The notes below the pieces were generated by a model that did no database searches, was not told where the DNA came from, and was given only the letters and a program-made list of their open reading frames with translations. Positions 33,932 to 43,145 of a stretch of DNA of 64,000 nt are shown one piece after another (position 1 is the stretch's first letter; each line of letters starts with the position of its first letter). The DNA lies in NCBI RefSeq assembly GCF_019249295.1, contig NZ_JAESDH010000015.1:62001-126000 (forward strand). Reading direction: 5' to 3'. This DNA is from Alteromonas antoniana. Its GTDB lineage: Bacteria; Pseudomonadota; Gammaproteobacteria; Enterobacterales; Alteromonadaceae. The translations under genes were made by a program, and so were the position numbers.

Positions 33932-34642
33932 CTAGCGGGTATCAGGTGACGACGGGGCCGGGAAAGCGTACGCTGGCCAGTTCATCTTAGCGGGATCCCC
34001 CAGACTATCAAGCCACAGGGCAAACGCCTGCGTTGCGAAATGCTCGCCCTCTGCAGGTGGGCATTGTGTTGTGATGCGTTTTCCGTTGTGCATAAAACTC
34101 AGACGCCAGGCGTGTAAATAGGTGCGGTCTGACTGTGTGCCACCGTAAAGCGAGTCTCCGAGGATAGGAGAGCAAAGGCTTTTCAGCGCTACCCGAATCT
34201 GATGCGTTTTGCCTGTCAGTGGGCGCACCACAATGCCTCGTAACCCTGGTGCGATACTGCCGGAGAAGAATTGAGTGACTGCCAGGTTAGTCTGACTTTT
34301 TAACAGAATATGCTGCCCCCTACGGCGGTTTTGCATATCACCAGACACGGTTCCCTGCTTTTTTTTCGGCTTTTTATCAGTCACTGCAAGGTAGAATTTC
34401 TGCACTTCGCGATTAGCGAATTGTGCGCTCACAGACGCAGCTGTGCGGGCATTTCGGGCCAGACAAATCACGCCGGAAGTCACGGTATCAAGTCGATGGC
34501 AGAGATGAAGCTGGCTGTCGCCGCTTATCGCTTTCACCGCTGTGACAATGCCTTCGTCAGCATCATGCATGGCCATGCCGGTAGGCTTGGCAACGATCAG
34601 AAAATCCGGGTCCTCTCGCAGGATGCGGACAGGGTGCAACAT
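33932..34642 (-). CDS. RluA-family pseudouridine synthase
   Basis: This encodes 236 residues. The catalytic motif HRLDTVTSG holds the aspartate (about D51), followed by the LxGKTHQIRVALK motif and LHAW near the C-terminus. It lacks the N-terminal S4 domain, as in RluA/TruC types. The substrate (rRNA or tRNA position) cannot be told from sequence. It starts four bases before the Hpt gene ends its operon spacing and stops 10 bases before the panE-like gene, so it is co-transcribed with both. Confidence 0.88.
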   Translation of the reverse strand: MLHPVRILREDPDFLIVAKPTGMAMHDADEGIVTAVKAISGDSQLHLCHRLDTVTSGVICLARNARTAASVSAQFANREVQKFYLAVTDKKPKKKQGTVSGDMQNRRRGQHILLKSQTNLAVTQFFSGSIAPGLRGIVVRPLTGKTHQIRVALKSLCSPILGDSLYGGTQSDRTYLHAWRLSFMHNGKRITTQCPPAEGEHFATQAFALWLDSLGDPAKMNWPAYAFPAPSSPDTR

Positions 34643-34645
34643 ACT

Positions 34646-35197
34646 TCAGGCTTCCAGTATATTCAGCGCAGACTGGTAATCCAGTTCATCGATATGGCCG
34701 CGCACGGTTTCTCGTACAGACGCATCCGAGTAAATGGCGTTGAGCCAGTCGTCAAGCTGAGTCTGCGGAATAAATTCGCTGGCTTTGAGCGCGTTGATAA
34801 GCGCTGCCTTTGCGGCGGTATCGGCCTCATCAGATGTTGTGTCAGCGGGGGATGTGCTGTCATCGAGTCGCGCTATCGCATCAAGCGTATCAGACAATAT
34901 AACCACAAACGCCGGGTAGTGTTCTGGCACAGCATCTGCCTGTTTAAGTGCATCATCCAGCACTTTACTGGCTTGAAACAACGCACTCAGCCCAAGATTG
35001 CCGGCGACCCCTTTCAGCGTATGAATATGGGTGCGCGCAGCGGTAAAGTCTCGCTGAGAAAAATATTCCTGCATCTTGTCGTCTGTCTGCCGGTATTCAT
35101 CGGAAAACTTACCAAGAAGCGTTAATAAAAGGGCTTTGTTTCCGCTAAGCTGCGAAATGCCGAATTCAAGGTCGATGAGGGTAATCGCTTGCGTCAT
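34646..35197 (-). CDS. Hpt phosphotransfer domain protein
   Basis: This encodes 183 residues. An Hpt domain is at about 15-110 with the phosphorylatable histidine in H59-T-L-K-G. The C-terminal 70 residues contain an acidic, Ala/Thr-rich linker and a short helical segment (LDDWLNAIYSDASVRETVRGHID). Hpt proteins pass phosphate between a hybrid histidine kinase and a response regulator. Neither is nearby, so partners are elsewhere in the genome. It is the first gene of the minus-strand cluster. Confidence 0.85.
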   Translation of the reverse strand: MTQAITLIDLEFGISQLSGNKALLLTLLGKFSDEYRQTDDKMQEYFSQRDFTAARTHIHTLKGVAGNLGLSALFQASKVLDDALKQADAVPEHYPAFVVILSDTLDAIARLDDSTSPADTTSDEADTAAKAALINALKASEFIPQTQLDDWLNAIYSDASVRETVRGHIDELDYQSALNILEA

Positions 35198-35482
35198 GAA
35201 TATTCCCTTGTTCAGTGTGACCCCAGTTTAAGCCAGAAAAACAGAAATTGATACAAACTGCCTGCCACTCATAGCGGCAAATTAGCGGATTCTCTGTTAG
35301 TCTTCTCCGTCGCATTGTCATTCGTAAACCGGGACAGGTTTTCGCACCGGTGAAAAAGGTGCACGGCGTGTAAACGTAAACAGTATATAAAATGTCAAAC
35401 GAGTCTGGACGACGGTGGCGCTGTCAATAGCGTGAGAAGACGCTATCGGTTACGATGTCAGATTAAATTTTAAGGATGTACG
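35198..35482. other. Divergent region between hpt and the M16 protease
   Basis: 285 bases separate divergent starts. Promoters for both are expected. I see AT-rich stretches (e.g. around 35380-35400) but no confident -35/-10 pair and no gene. Confidence 0.4.
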
Positions 35483-38329
35483 ATGATTTTGAAGTTGACC
35501 CATAACGCCCTCATCGCCCTGGGCATGGTGACCATCCTGGCAGGATGCCAGCAGGCGCCTCAGCAAAAGCCAGAGGCAACTGACTCCGCGAACCCGGTAG
35601 CACAGGAAAGCTTTATTCCCTATGAGAAATACACGCTGGATAATGGGTTGACCGTCATTCTGCATAAAGATGACTCGGATCCGCTGGTGCATGTGGACGT
35701 AACGTATCATGTCGGCTCTGCCAGAGAAGATGTCGGCAAATCCGGTTTTGCACACTTTTTCGAGCATATGATGTTTCAGGGCTCAGAGCATGTGGCGGAC
35801 GAGCAGCACTTCAAAGTTATTACCGAGGCGGGCGGCAACCTGAACGGGTCGACCAATACCGATCGCACGAATTATTATCAGACCGTGCCGGCCAACCAAC
35901 TGGAAAAAGTGTTGTGGCTGGAATCCGATCGAATGGGTTTTTTACTGCCGGCAGTAACGCAGGAGAAGTTTGAGAACCAGCGTGAAACCGTAAAGAATGA
36001 GCGTTCACAGCGTGTAGATAATCAGCCTTATGGTCTGCGGTTTGAGAAAACCGGCGAAGCCCTTTACCCTGAAGGCCATCCTTATTCCTGGTCTACTATC
36101 GGCTATGTAGAAGACTTAGACCGCGTCAGTGTGGCCGATCTGAAAGCGTTTTTTAAACGCTGGTATGGGCCAAACAACGCCGTACTGACGATTGGTGGTG
36201 ATATCGATGTCGCTCAGACCAAGCAATGGATACAAAAATACTTTGGCAGTATCCCGGCAGGCCCAGAAGTCTCTGAACCTGAACCACAGCAAGTGACGTT
36301 AGACAAAACCCGCTTTGTTACATTGGAAGACAACGTACATTTGCCGTTATTGCAGATAACTTTCCCCACCGTCTATGCCCGTCATCCGGATGAAGCACCG
36401 CTGGACGTCTTGTCAGATATTCTTGGCGGCGGTAAAACCTCACTGTTTTATAAAAATCTGGTTAAGTCCGGCGTTGCGGTACAAGCCGGTGTGTCACATC
36501 CGTGTCGTGAGCTGGCTTGCGAATTTCAACTGATTGCGCTGGCGAATCCTGCCGTGTCAGGTAGCCTGGCGGACCTCGACAGAGCCATTACAGATACCTT
36601 AAAAGAATTCGAAGAGCGTGGTGTCATGCCGGACGATCTGGTCAGAACCAAAGCCAGCATCGAGGCGTCTACGGTGTTCGGTTTGCAAAGTGTCGCCGGG
36701 AAAGCGTCGTTACTGGCCAGCAACGAAACCTTTGAAGGCCAGCCTGACCTTGTGGCTGAAGACTTGCGTCGTTACCGTGCTGTAACAGCCGAAGATGTGA
36801 TGCGTGTTTACCGTAAATACATCAAAGGGCAAAGTGCCGTGGTGCTAAGCGTTGTCCCCGAAGGGCAGACGGAACTGGCTGCAGCGCCGCAAAACTTTAC
36901 GTTTCCCGGAAGAGACATACCCGAGTCAATCGCACTGGCAGACGGTGTATCTGCACCGGTTATTAATGAAGACATCGACCGTAGCAGCATGCCTGAAGCC
37001 GGGCCGGTACCTGTGGTGAAAGTCCCTGAATACTGGGAGACGACCATCGCGCCAGGCATTACGGCTTTGGGGATAACCAGCGATGAGACGCCCACGGTGA
37101 CGCTGTCTATCAGTCTTGAGGGGGGAATGCTACTTGACCCTGCCGGGAAAGAGGGGACGGCGTTCCTTACCGCCCTGATGATGAATGAATCTACCAAGCG
37201 CTATTCCAATGAAGCGATGGCCAATGAACTGGCGAAGCTGGGAAGTTCAGTCAGCTTCAGCGCCGCCGGACGTTATACACAGATCTATGTTTCTTCCTTG
37301 ACCAAAAATATCGACGCCACTCTGGCGTTACTTGATGAAAAGCTGTTTAGCCCGGCTTTCCTGGCTGAAGACTTTTCCCGTTTGAAAGAGCGCGTGATTC
37401 AGGGAATGCAGCAACAACAAAAGACACCTTCGGTGCTGGCAAAACGAGCCCGCGATCTGGTGTTGTTCGGTGAGAATAACCGGGTGAGTTACCCTGATGA
37501 AGGCACGTTAACCTCGCTACAGAACATTACGCTTGATGATGTGAAAGCGTTTTATCAAAAGTACTATAGTCCGGCAAAAGCCAGCATTGTGACGGTAAGC
37601 GATCTCAGTCAGGACAGTATTACCCGTTCACTGTCATTTCTCTCCGATTGGCAGGGCGAAGACTACGAGATTAAGGGGTACGCCGCGTTTCCTGACTATG
37701 ACCAGCAAAACCTGTTTCTGGTAGACAAGCCAGGTGCTGTGCAGTCAGTAGTATATGTTGTAAAGCGTAGTCTTAAATATGATGCGACCGGTGAGTATTT
37801 CCGCGCGCGGTTAATGAACTTTCCGTTAGGTGGTGCGTTTAACAGTCGTATTAATCTGAACCTCAGAGAAGACAAAGGATACACATATGGCGCGTCCAGC
37901 AGCTTTCTGGGCGGGAAAACGCTTGGCTGGTTTGAGGTCAGTACCGATCTCACCGCCGCCAACACAGCCGAAGGCATCGAAGAGATTTTTAATGAGATTA
38001 ATCATTATCGCGAAGACGGGATGACAGAGCAGGAACTGACGTTTATGCGCAACGCGTTTACCCTGAGTGATGCCCTGGACTATGAAACGCCAGGCAGTAA
38101 AGCGCGATTCCTCAGACAGCTGCAGTCGTTTAATCTGCCTGATGACTACCGCACGACTCAGGTGGAGATCCTTCGTAATATCGATACACAGACGTTGCAG
38201 TCGCTGGCGAAAAAGCATTTGACTACTGATACTATGCAGGTGATCGTGGTTGGAGATAAAGAAACAGTAATGCCCCAGCTAAACGCGCTGGGGATACCGG
38301 TAACATCGATGTCGGTAGTGGAGCCGTGA
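35483..38329 (+). CDS. M16 family zinc metalloprotease, lipoprotein
   Basis: This encodes 948 residues. Lipoprotein signal with lipobox LAGC (Cys22). The N-terminal M16 domain has the inverted zinc motif H91-F-F-E94-H95 and the downstream glutamate region ENQRETVKNERSQ. A second inactive M16-like half follows from ~480 (ITALGITSDETPTVTLSISLEGG...). Members form a clam-shell chamber that degrades peptides, here in the periplasm anchored to a membrane. The length is normal for two-module bacterial pitrilysin-like proteins. It appears monocistronic. Confidence 0.92.
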   Translation: MILKLTHNALIALGMVTILAGCQQAPQQKPEATDSANPVAQESFIPYEKYTLDNGLTVILHKDDSDPLVHVDVTYHVGSAREDVGKSGFAHFFEHMMFQGSEHVADEQHFKVITEAGGNLNGSTNTDRTNYYQTVPANQLEKVLWLESDRMGFLLPAVTQEKFENQRETVKNERSQRVDNQPYGLRFEKTGEALYPEGHPYSWSTIGYVEDLDRVSVADLKAFFKRWYGPNNAVLTIGGDIDVAQTKQWIQKYFGSIPAGPEVSEPEPQQVTLDKTRFVTLEDNVHLPLLQITFPTVYARHPDEAPLDVLSDILGGGKTSLFYKNLVKSGVAVQAGVSHPCRELACEFQLIALANPAVSGSLADLDRAITDTLKEFEERGVMPDDLVRTKASIEASTVFGLQSVAGKASLLASNETFEGQPDLVAEDLRRYRAVTAEDVMRVYRKYIKGQSAVVLSVVPEGQTELAAAPQNFTFPGRDIPESIALADGVSAPVINEDIDRSSMPEAGPVPVVKVPEYWETTIAPGITALGITSDETPTVTLSISLEGGMLLDPAGKEGTAFLTALMMNESTKRYSNEAMANELAKLGSSVSFSAAGRYTQIYVSSLTKNIDATLALLDEKLFSPAFLAEDFSRLKERVIQGMQQQQKTPSVLAKRARDLVLFGENNRVSYPDEGTLTSLQNITLDDVKAFYQKYYSPAKASIVTVSDLSQDSITRSLSFLSDWQGEDYEIKGYAAFPDYDQQNLFLVDKPGAVQSVVYVVKRSLKYDATGEYFRARLMNFPLGGAFNSRINLNLREDKGYTYGASSSFLGGKTLGWFEVSTDLTAANTAEGIEEIFNEINHYREDGMTEQELTFMRNAFTLSDALDYETPGSKARFLRQLQSFNLPDDYRTTQVEILRNIDTQTLQSLAKKHLTTDTMQVIVVGDKETVMPQLNALGIPVTSMSVVEP

Positions 38330-38359
38330 CAACAGCGGCTGTCATTAAACGATATTAAT

Positions 38360-38379
38360 ACGCCAGCCGTGGCGTTTTC
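38360..38379 (+). terminator. Weak terminator after the M16 gene
   Basis: ACGCCA (38360-38365) pairs with TGGCGT (38370-38375) over a 4-base loop, followed by TTTCT. Confidence 0.45.
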
Positions 38380-38460
38380 TGGCTGAATTTACGCTCACGG
38401 CTTGAATTACTAAAGTAGTTTCCCCATAACCGGGGAAAAACGACGACATGGACTGATACA

Positions 38461-40059
38461 TTGACCATACCTGAATACTCTTTCAGCGAACGCCTTAAGG
38501 CATTGTCCCAAGACGATTTTCAGCAAGCCCTCACCGGCATCCGGCGTGGTGTTGAGCGTGAGGCATTGCGTATTAATAAGGACGGCAGTCTGGCAACGAC
38601 ACCACACCCCCGGGAACTGGGTTCAGCACTGACCCACGATTCCATCACCACAGACTTTTCCGAGTCGCTGCTTGAGTTTATTACCCCGCCAGAGACCAGT
38701 ATCGATACGACCATGGGGCAGCTTCATGACATTCATAAGTTTGTGCTGAGCCACATCGGCGATGAAATGCTCTGGCCGATGAGTATGCCCTGCTTTATCG
38801 AAGATGAAGATCAGATCCCAATCGCCTATTTTGGTGAATCCAATGTGGGTAAAATGAAGCGCGTTTATCGCATGGGACTGAAAAACCGCTATGGCAGCAT
38901 GATGCAGGCTATCGCTGGTGTACATTTTAACTTTTCACTGCCGGACACATTCTGGCAGGCGTGGTCGACATTCCATGGAACTTCATTTGGGCAGGAGCAG
39001 GTGTCTGCAGATTATTTTTCAATGATCCGCAATTATCGCCGACTGTGCTGGTTAATTCCTTACCTGTATGGCGCTTCGCCTGCACTGTGCGGATCGTTTT
39101 TGAAAGGTAAGCCGCATAACTTACCCTTTGAAAAAACGGGTAAGGGCACGTACTACCTGCCTTATGCGACGTCATTACGCATGAGTGATTTGGGTTACAC
39201 CAATGCCGAGCAGTCAGCGTTGCAGATTTGCTACAACAAGCTGGATAATTACGTGCGTTTGTTGCGTGGTGCAATGGAAACACCGTCTACGCGTTTTGAA
39301 AAATTCGCTGCTGGTGAAGAAGGGCAATATCAACAGCTGAGTCACAATATCCTACAGATTGAAAACGAACTGTATTCGCCTATCCGCCCAAAACAACCAA
39401 CCGCTTCCATGGAAAAGCCCACGGATGCTTTGGTTCGCCGCGGGATAAGTTACATTGAAGTGCGCGCACTGGATGTGAATCCGTTCTCAGAAGTCGGAAT
39501 CGATGCCGGCCAGTTTGCCTTCTTGGATGTCTTTCTTCTGACCTGCCTGCTGATGCCCAGTGAGGAAATGACGCCAGCAGGGCTGGAAGAAGCAAATCAC
39601 AACATGACAGCTATGGTACTTGAAGGACGTAAGCCAGGCGTGATGCTGCAAAAAGAAGGCAAAGACGTTACCATGACGTCATGGGCTGACGAGCTGTTTG
39701 CGAAATTCACCGAGGTAGCGCAGGTTCTGGATTCTGCGAATGAGACAACACGCTATTCAGCTGCGGTTAAGGTTGAATGGGAAAAAATAGATAATCCGGC
39801 GAAGACATTGTCCGGTCAGATTATTGAACAGTTGACAAAAAACAACGAAGATAATGGTGCGATGGGTATAAAGCTGGCCAGTGACTATCAGGCAGCAATT
39901 AGCCAATGGCAGTATACCTTTCAGAACGAAGAGTCGTTTCGCACGCTGGCCGCTGCATCGCTGGACGCGCAAAAAGCCGTTGAAGAAGCCGACGATAAAG
40001 ATTTTGATACGTTTATCCGGGACTACTTCAGCGAGCCTCCAGCTAAAAAAAATGCCTGA
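38461..40059 (+). CDS. gshA: Glutamate-cysteine ligase
   Basis: This encodes 532 residues from TTG 38461. No ATG or GTG fits, and E. coli gshA also uses TTG. It shows the gammaproteobacterial GshA pattern: GIRRGVEREALRIN (26-39), FSESLLEFITPP (about 63-75) and YGASPALCGSF (near 200). It makes gamma-glutamylcysteine, the first step of glutathione synthesis. A TTTCCCC/GGGGAAA hairpin lies at about 38417-38436 in the leader, close to the start, and may influence translation. The gene stands alone. Confidence 0.95.
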   Translation: MTIPEYSFSERLKALSQDDFQQALTGIRRGVEREALRINKDGSLATTPHPRELGSALTHDSITTDFSESLLEFITPPETSIDTTMGQLHDIHKFVLSHIGDEMLWPMSMPCFIEDEDQIPIAYFGESNVGKMKRVYRMGLKNRYGSMMQAIAGVHFNFSLPDTFWQAWSTFHGTSFGQEQVSADYFSMIRNYRRLCWLIPYLYGASPALCGSFLKGKPHNLPFEKTGKGTYYLPYATSLRMSDLGYTNAEQSALQICYNKLDNYVRLLRGAMETPSTRFEKFAAGEEGQYQQLSHNILQIENELYSPIRPKQPTASMEKPTDALVRRGISYIEVRALDVNPFSEVGIDAGQFAFLDVFLLTCLLMPSEEMTPAGLEEANHNMTAMVLEGRKPGVMLQKEGKDVTMTSWADELFAKFTEVAQVLDSANETTRYSAAVKVEWEKIDNPAKTLSGQIIEQLTKNNEDNGAMGIKLASDYQAAISQWQYTFQNEESFRTLAAASLDAQKAVEEADDKDFDTFIRDYFSEPPAKKNA

Positions 40060-40127
40060 CTGGTGTCAGGCATTAGAAGGGTTCCAGGGAAACACACATT
40101 TTACTAGAACACTTAGTTGGACACGGT

Positions 40128-40766
40128 ATGATCGAAAAGTTCAAACATCTGTGCATTTTTTTTTCAGGTTTGATAGTCCTCGTACCAGTTATCCTGGCTG
40201 GATGCGCCACGACGCCGCCTAAAGACAGCAGCAATATCTGTGAAATCTTCTACGAGAAAGATGACTGGTATGATGCTGCTGCGGCGGCGCGTGATAAGTG
40301 GGGCGCCCCTATTCACGTTCCTATGGCTATGATGTATCAGGAAAGTTCTTTCCGTCACGATGCATTACCTCCCCGTGATTATGTTTTCTTTGGCTTAATT
40401 CCGTGGGGAAGGGTAAGTTCAGCTTACGGTTATTCGCAGGCAAAAACACCTACCTGGGCAGATTACGTGCGAGAAACCGGCAACAGCTGGGCCGATCGGG
40501 AAGACTTTGAAGACGCCATTGATTTTATGGGATGGTTTATCTACAAATCGCAGAAAGTAAACGGCGTATCAAAATGGGATGCCTACGCACAGTACCTTAA
40601 TTATCATGAAGGCTGGGGCGGATATCGCCGCAAGTCATACAATGCCAAACCCTGGCTTAAAAAAGTCGCTGCGAAAGTCAAAGCGCGCTCGCTACGCTAT
40701 GCTACACAGCTGAAAACCTGCGAAGAAGATTTACAGAAAGGCTGGTTTATGAAGTTGTTTACCTGA
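40128..40766 (+). CDS. SLT-domain lipoprotein (lytic transglycosylase-like)
   Basis: This encodes 212 residues. Lipoprotein signal with LAGC (Cys26). The transglycosylase-like core has MAMMYQESSFRHDA, with the catalytic glutamate about E67, then AYGYSQAKTPTWADYV and QYLNYHEGWGGY. It probably cuts peptidoglycan glycan strands from the outer membrane. A single-gene unit: a strong terminator follows ~90 bases downstream. Confidence 0.85.
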   Translation: MIEKFKHLCIFFSGLIVLVPVILAGCATTPPKDSSNICEIFYEKDDWYDAAAAARDKWGAPIHVPMAMMYQESSFRHDALPPRDYVFFGLIPWGRVSSAYGYSQAKTPTWADYVRETGNSWADREDFEDAIDFMGWFIYKSQKVNGVSKWDAYAQYLNYHEGWGGYRRKSYNAKPWLKKVAAKVKARSLRYATQLKTCEEDLQKGWFMKLFT

Positions 40767-40855
40767 GCCAGGTTTGCAGACAATTTCATCGCTGGGTGGT
40801 GGCAGGCAATAACAGCATAGCCACACAGAGAAACAAGCGCCGTGAGTGCTAAACA

Positions 40856-40882
40856 AAAGGAGGCTTCGGCCTCCTTTTTCTT
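40856..40882 (+). terminator. Intrinsic terminator after the SLT lipoprotein
   Basis: AAAGGAGGC (40856-40864), TTCG loop, GCCTCCTTT (40869-40877), then Ts. Confidence 0.88.
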
Positions 40883-41044
40883 TGCATTGCGATAACATGC
40901 TCTCAGAAGACGGATGCTTTGGTAGCAACGGCAGGCATGTTGATGAGATAGGAAAAAGAGAAGGGCAGGTGTGAGAACCTGCCCTTCAGCGACGTTAAGC
41001 CAAGACCGTTTAAAACCCAACGTCGAACAGGCAGGATCTACATT

Positions 41045-41069
41045 ATTGCAAATGATAATGATTTGCAAT
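41045..41069. promoter_or_regulatory. Fur-like palindrome
   Basis: ATTGCAAAT (41045-41053) and ATTTGCAAT (41061-41069) form a perfect inverted repeat around GATAATG. The GATAATGAT core resembles a Fur box and is very like the site in front of bfd at 63793-63815. It could instead be the stem of a weak terminator, since AACTTTTTT follows. Confidence 0.45.
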
Positions 41070-41285
41070 AACTTTTTTATGGTCGGGTAAGACGACAATG
41101 TCTCATCGTTTTTACAAGACTCATTCCGGGAATTTCTCACGCATTTTCAACAGAGTCAGTCGTGCTTGATCCAGATCATACTTACCAGGCCATTGAAACC
41201 GGGCATTTGACCTGGATCAGTAAATGGATGACGGAATTGTCAGACACTCATCACATAGCGAAAAAGACACATGAGGAGAGCCGCT

Positions 41286-41411
41286 ATGTTCATGACAATG
41301 TTAAAAGATCCGGTTGTTTGGGGTTCACTGTTAGGTATTTTTATTATCGTGTTGATGATGGCCTATTACACATACCTGTTTATGCACAACAGCGCGGATG
41401 AAGATAAATAA
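41286..41411 (+). CDS. DUF3149 small membrane protein
   Basis: This encodes 41 residues from ATG 41286 (AGGAG 7 bases upstream): MFMTMLKDPVVWGSLLG, then a single hydrophobic helix (about 11-32) and a polar end HNSADEDK. Length, LKDPVVWGSLLG start and single span match the DUF3149 family of tiny gammaproteobacterial membrane proteins. Function is unknown. A nearby overlapping frame in another phase is a shadow. Confidence 0.78.
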   Translation: MFMTMLKDPVVWGSLLGIFIIVLMMAYYTYLFMHNSADEDK

Positions 41412-41431
41412 GTCTATGGTCACTCAGCGAG
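41410..41431. repeat. 22-base repeat, copy 1
   Basis: AAGTCTATGGTCACTCAGCG plus AG recurs at 45899-45920 with two differences. It begins inside the stop codon of the small DUF3149 gene. Outside the 22 bases the two places are unrelated. Confidence 0.5.
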
Positions 41432-41497
41432 TCCTGAAGCATGCAGTTGCAAGACAGGATTCGCAGGGAATGGCAGTCGCCCTTGCCAAGCACTTCC

Positions 41498-42109
41498 CTA
41501 ACGTTTTGCCGGGGCCATATCGTCGATATCAATGAGCACAAGCAGTGAAGCCTGACCGCCGTATTCCAGCGGTGCCTGGTGAAAAGCGCGCACGTTGGGA
41601 TGCTGGATCAGGTAATGTGGCAGGGCACGTTTAAGAATGCCTTGCCCGATGCCGTGCATCACGCTGACACAGTCGATATGTTCTTTGCGCGCCGCATTGA
41701 GTAGCGCTGCCAGCTCTGCTTTGGCCAGCTCCTTGGTTAAGCCGTGTAAGTCCAACACCAGTTCAGGGTAAAAGTCGCCACGCCGTAACCGTTTGAGAGT
41801 ATGGGTCGGTTCCCCTTCGCGACAATATCTTACCGGGCCTTCATCAGGCAGTCTTGCCTCGTACATATCAGAAAAATTAAATCTGGCCGCCACCTGACGG
41901 GATTGCGCTGAGTGTTTATCTGTACTTCGTTTGAACTGACGCTGGGCAGCGCGCCGGCGTTCCGGGTTTATCTGATCCTGTGCGAGCTTTTTGACGCCAC
42001 GCATGGCATCCCGGAAGAGCGTTTCTTCTGCGGGCTCTTCACTGACAGCGCTGTCGACAACGGGCGTTTTGTGAAGTCTTATTTTCGCTTTCTTTAACTG
42101 ATCTTTCAT
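41498..42109 (-). CDS. smrB: SmrB, Smr-domain ribosome rescue endonuclease
   Basis: This encodes 203 residues. The C-terminal Smr domain shows LDLHGLTKELAKAEL and VMHGIGQGILKRALPHYL, the two signature motifs. The N-terminal ~90 residues are charged, as in E. coli SmrB (YfcN), which cleaves mRNA at collided ribosomes. As in E. coli, it is divergent from prmB with a short shared promoter region. Confidence 0.9.
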   Translation of the reverse strand: MKDQLKKAKIRLHKTPVVDSAVSEEPAEETLFRDAMRGVKKLAQDQINPERRRAAQRQFKRSTDKHSAQSRQVAARFNFSDMYEARLPDEGPVRYCREGEPTHTLKRLRRGDFYPELVLDLHGLTKELAKAELAALLNAARKEHIDCVSVMHGIGQGILKRALPHYLIQHPNVRAFHQAPLEYGGQASLLVLIDIDDMAPAKR

Positions 42110-42200
42110 TTAGGCCGGATATCGTCAAATTAGGCATGGGCGAGCAAAGTATCTTTGGGTATGATAACAGCTTTGATAAAGCGGATGTACCAGAGCGCGA

Positions 42201-43136
42201 ATGACCGACAAATTCTATCTTGAAGAAGCCATTGATGATCTTCATACCCTGCTGGACATGGTCCGGTGGGCGACCAGCCGGTTTAACGATGCGGCACTGT
42301 ATTTCGGACATGGTACCGATAATGCCTGGGATGAGGCGGTAAGTCTGGTATTTCAGGCGTTACACCTTCCCCATACTATGACCACGCAGACGGGAGAGGC
42401 GCTCTTCCATGCCAGATTAACCAAAAGTGAGCGGGAGAAAGTGGCTGAGCTGGTGCTTAAACGCGTGCAAACGCGAATGCCTTTACCCTATCTGACGCAT
42501 GAAGCCTGGTTCTGCGATTTGCCTTTCTATGTTGACGAGCGGGTATTGATCCCACGCTCGCCATTTGCTGAACTGATCAAAAAACAGTTTAAGCCGCACG
42601 TTACCGCCGCGCCATCCACTATATTGGATATGTGCACGGGCGGAGGATGCATTGCTATTGCGCTGGCTTACGCCTTCGATGAAGCTACCGTCGACGCGGT
42701 TGATATCAGTACCGATGCCCTGGAAGTGGCGGATATCAACATTCAGGAACATCAGCTGGAGCAACGCGTTTATCCCATTCACTCAGACTTGTTCACGCAG
42801 CTGAGCGGGCAGTCGTATGATCTCATCGTGACGAACCCGCCTTATGTTGATGCTGAAGACATGGCTGATTTGCCTGAGGAATATCATCACGAGCCTGAGC
42901 TTGCGCTGGCAGCGGGGGACGATGGTCTGGATTTGGTGGCGACCATGCTGGAACAGGCGCCGGCTTACTTAAACGACGGCGGCTGGATGTTTGTCGAAGT
43001 CGGCAACAGTGAAGTGCATATGGAAAATCGGTTTCCGGGGTTGCAGATAGAATGGATCAATTTTGAGTTTGGTGGGCAGGGGATCTTCGCTGTCTCGAAA
43101 ACAGCGTTAACAGACTACTTTACGCGCGAGGATTAA
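42201..43136 (+). CDS. prmB: PrmB, ribosomal protein L3 glutamine methyltransferase
   Basis: This encodes 311 residues. The N-terminal helical domain is followed by the SAM-binding motif ILDMCTGGGCIAIALA and the catalytic N-P-P-Y motif in DLIVTNPPYVDAED, which places the substrate glutamine. The family separates PrmB (L3) from PrmC (release factors); the smrB/prmB/aroC neighbourhood supports PrmB. aroC follows after nine bases. Confidence 0.93.
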   Translation: MTDKFYLEEAIDDLHTLLDMVRWATSRFNDAALYFGHGTDNAWDEAVSLVFQALHLPHTMTTQTGEALFHARLTKSEREKVAELVLKRVQTRMPLPYLTHEAWFCDLPFYVDERVLIPRSPFAELIKKQFKPHVTAAPSTILDMCTGGGCIAIALAYAFDEATVDAVDISTDALEVADINIQEHQLEQRVYPIHSDLFTQLSGQSYDLIVTNPPYVDAEDMADLPEEYHHEPELALAAGDDGLDLVATMLEQAPAYLNDGGWMFVEVGNSEVHMENRFPGLQIEWINFEFGGQGIFAVSKTALTDYFTRED

Positions 43137-43145
43137 CAGAGAACT

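Larger units (their letters stand above)
40767..41285. other. Intergenic region with terminator, hairpin and Fur-like palindrome
   Basis: About 520 bases with no convincing gene; the frames I examined have unnatural composition. It holds the terminator at 40856-40882, a strong GAAGGGCAGGT/ACCTGCCCTTC hairpin (40960-40970/40977-40987) that would terminate minus-strand transcription, and the palindrome at 41045-41069. Confidence 0.5.

Noticed and set aside
40050-40073. AATGCCTGAC/GTCAGGCATT hairpin at the gshA stop as a gshA terminator
   Set aside because: The T run is on the wrong side for the plus strand; it would work only leftwards, where no nearby minus-strand gene needs it.
40697-41140. 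Minus-strand 147-codon frame after the SLT lipoprotein
   Set aside because: Cys/His-rich unnatural composition, spans a terminator and a strong hairpin, overlaps the lipoprotein gene end.
41162-41401. 79-codon plus-strand frame
   Set aside because: It is a shadow of the DUF3149 small gene, which has a good Shine-Dalgarno and a family-like sequence in another phase.
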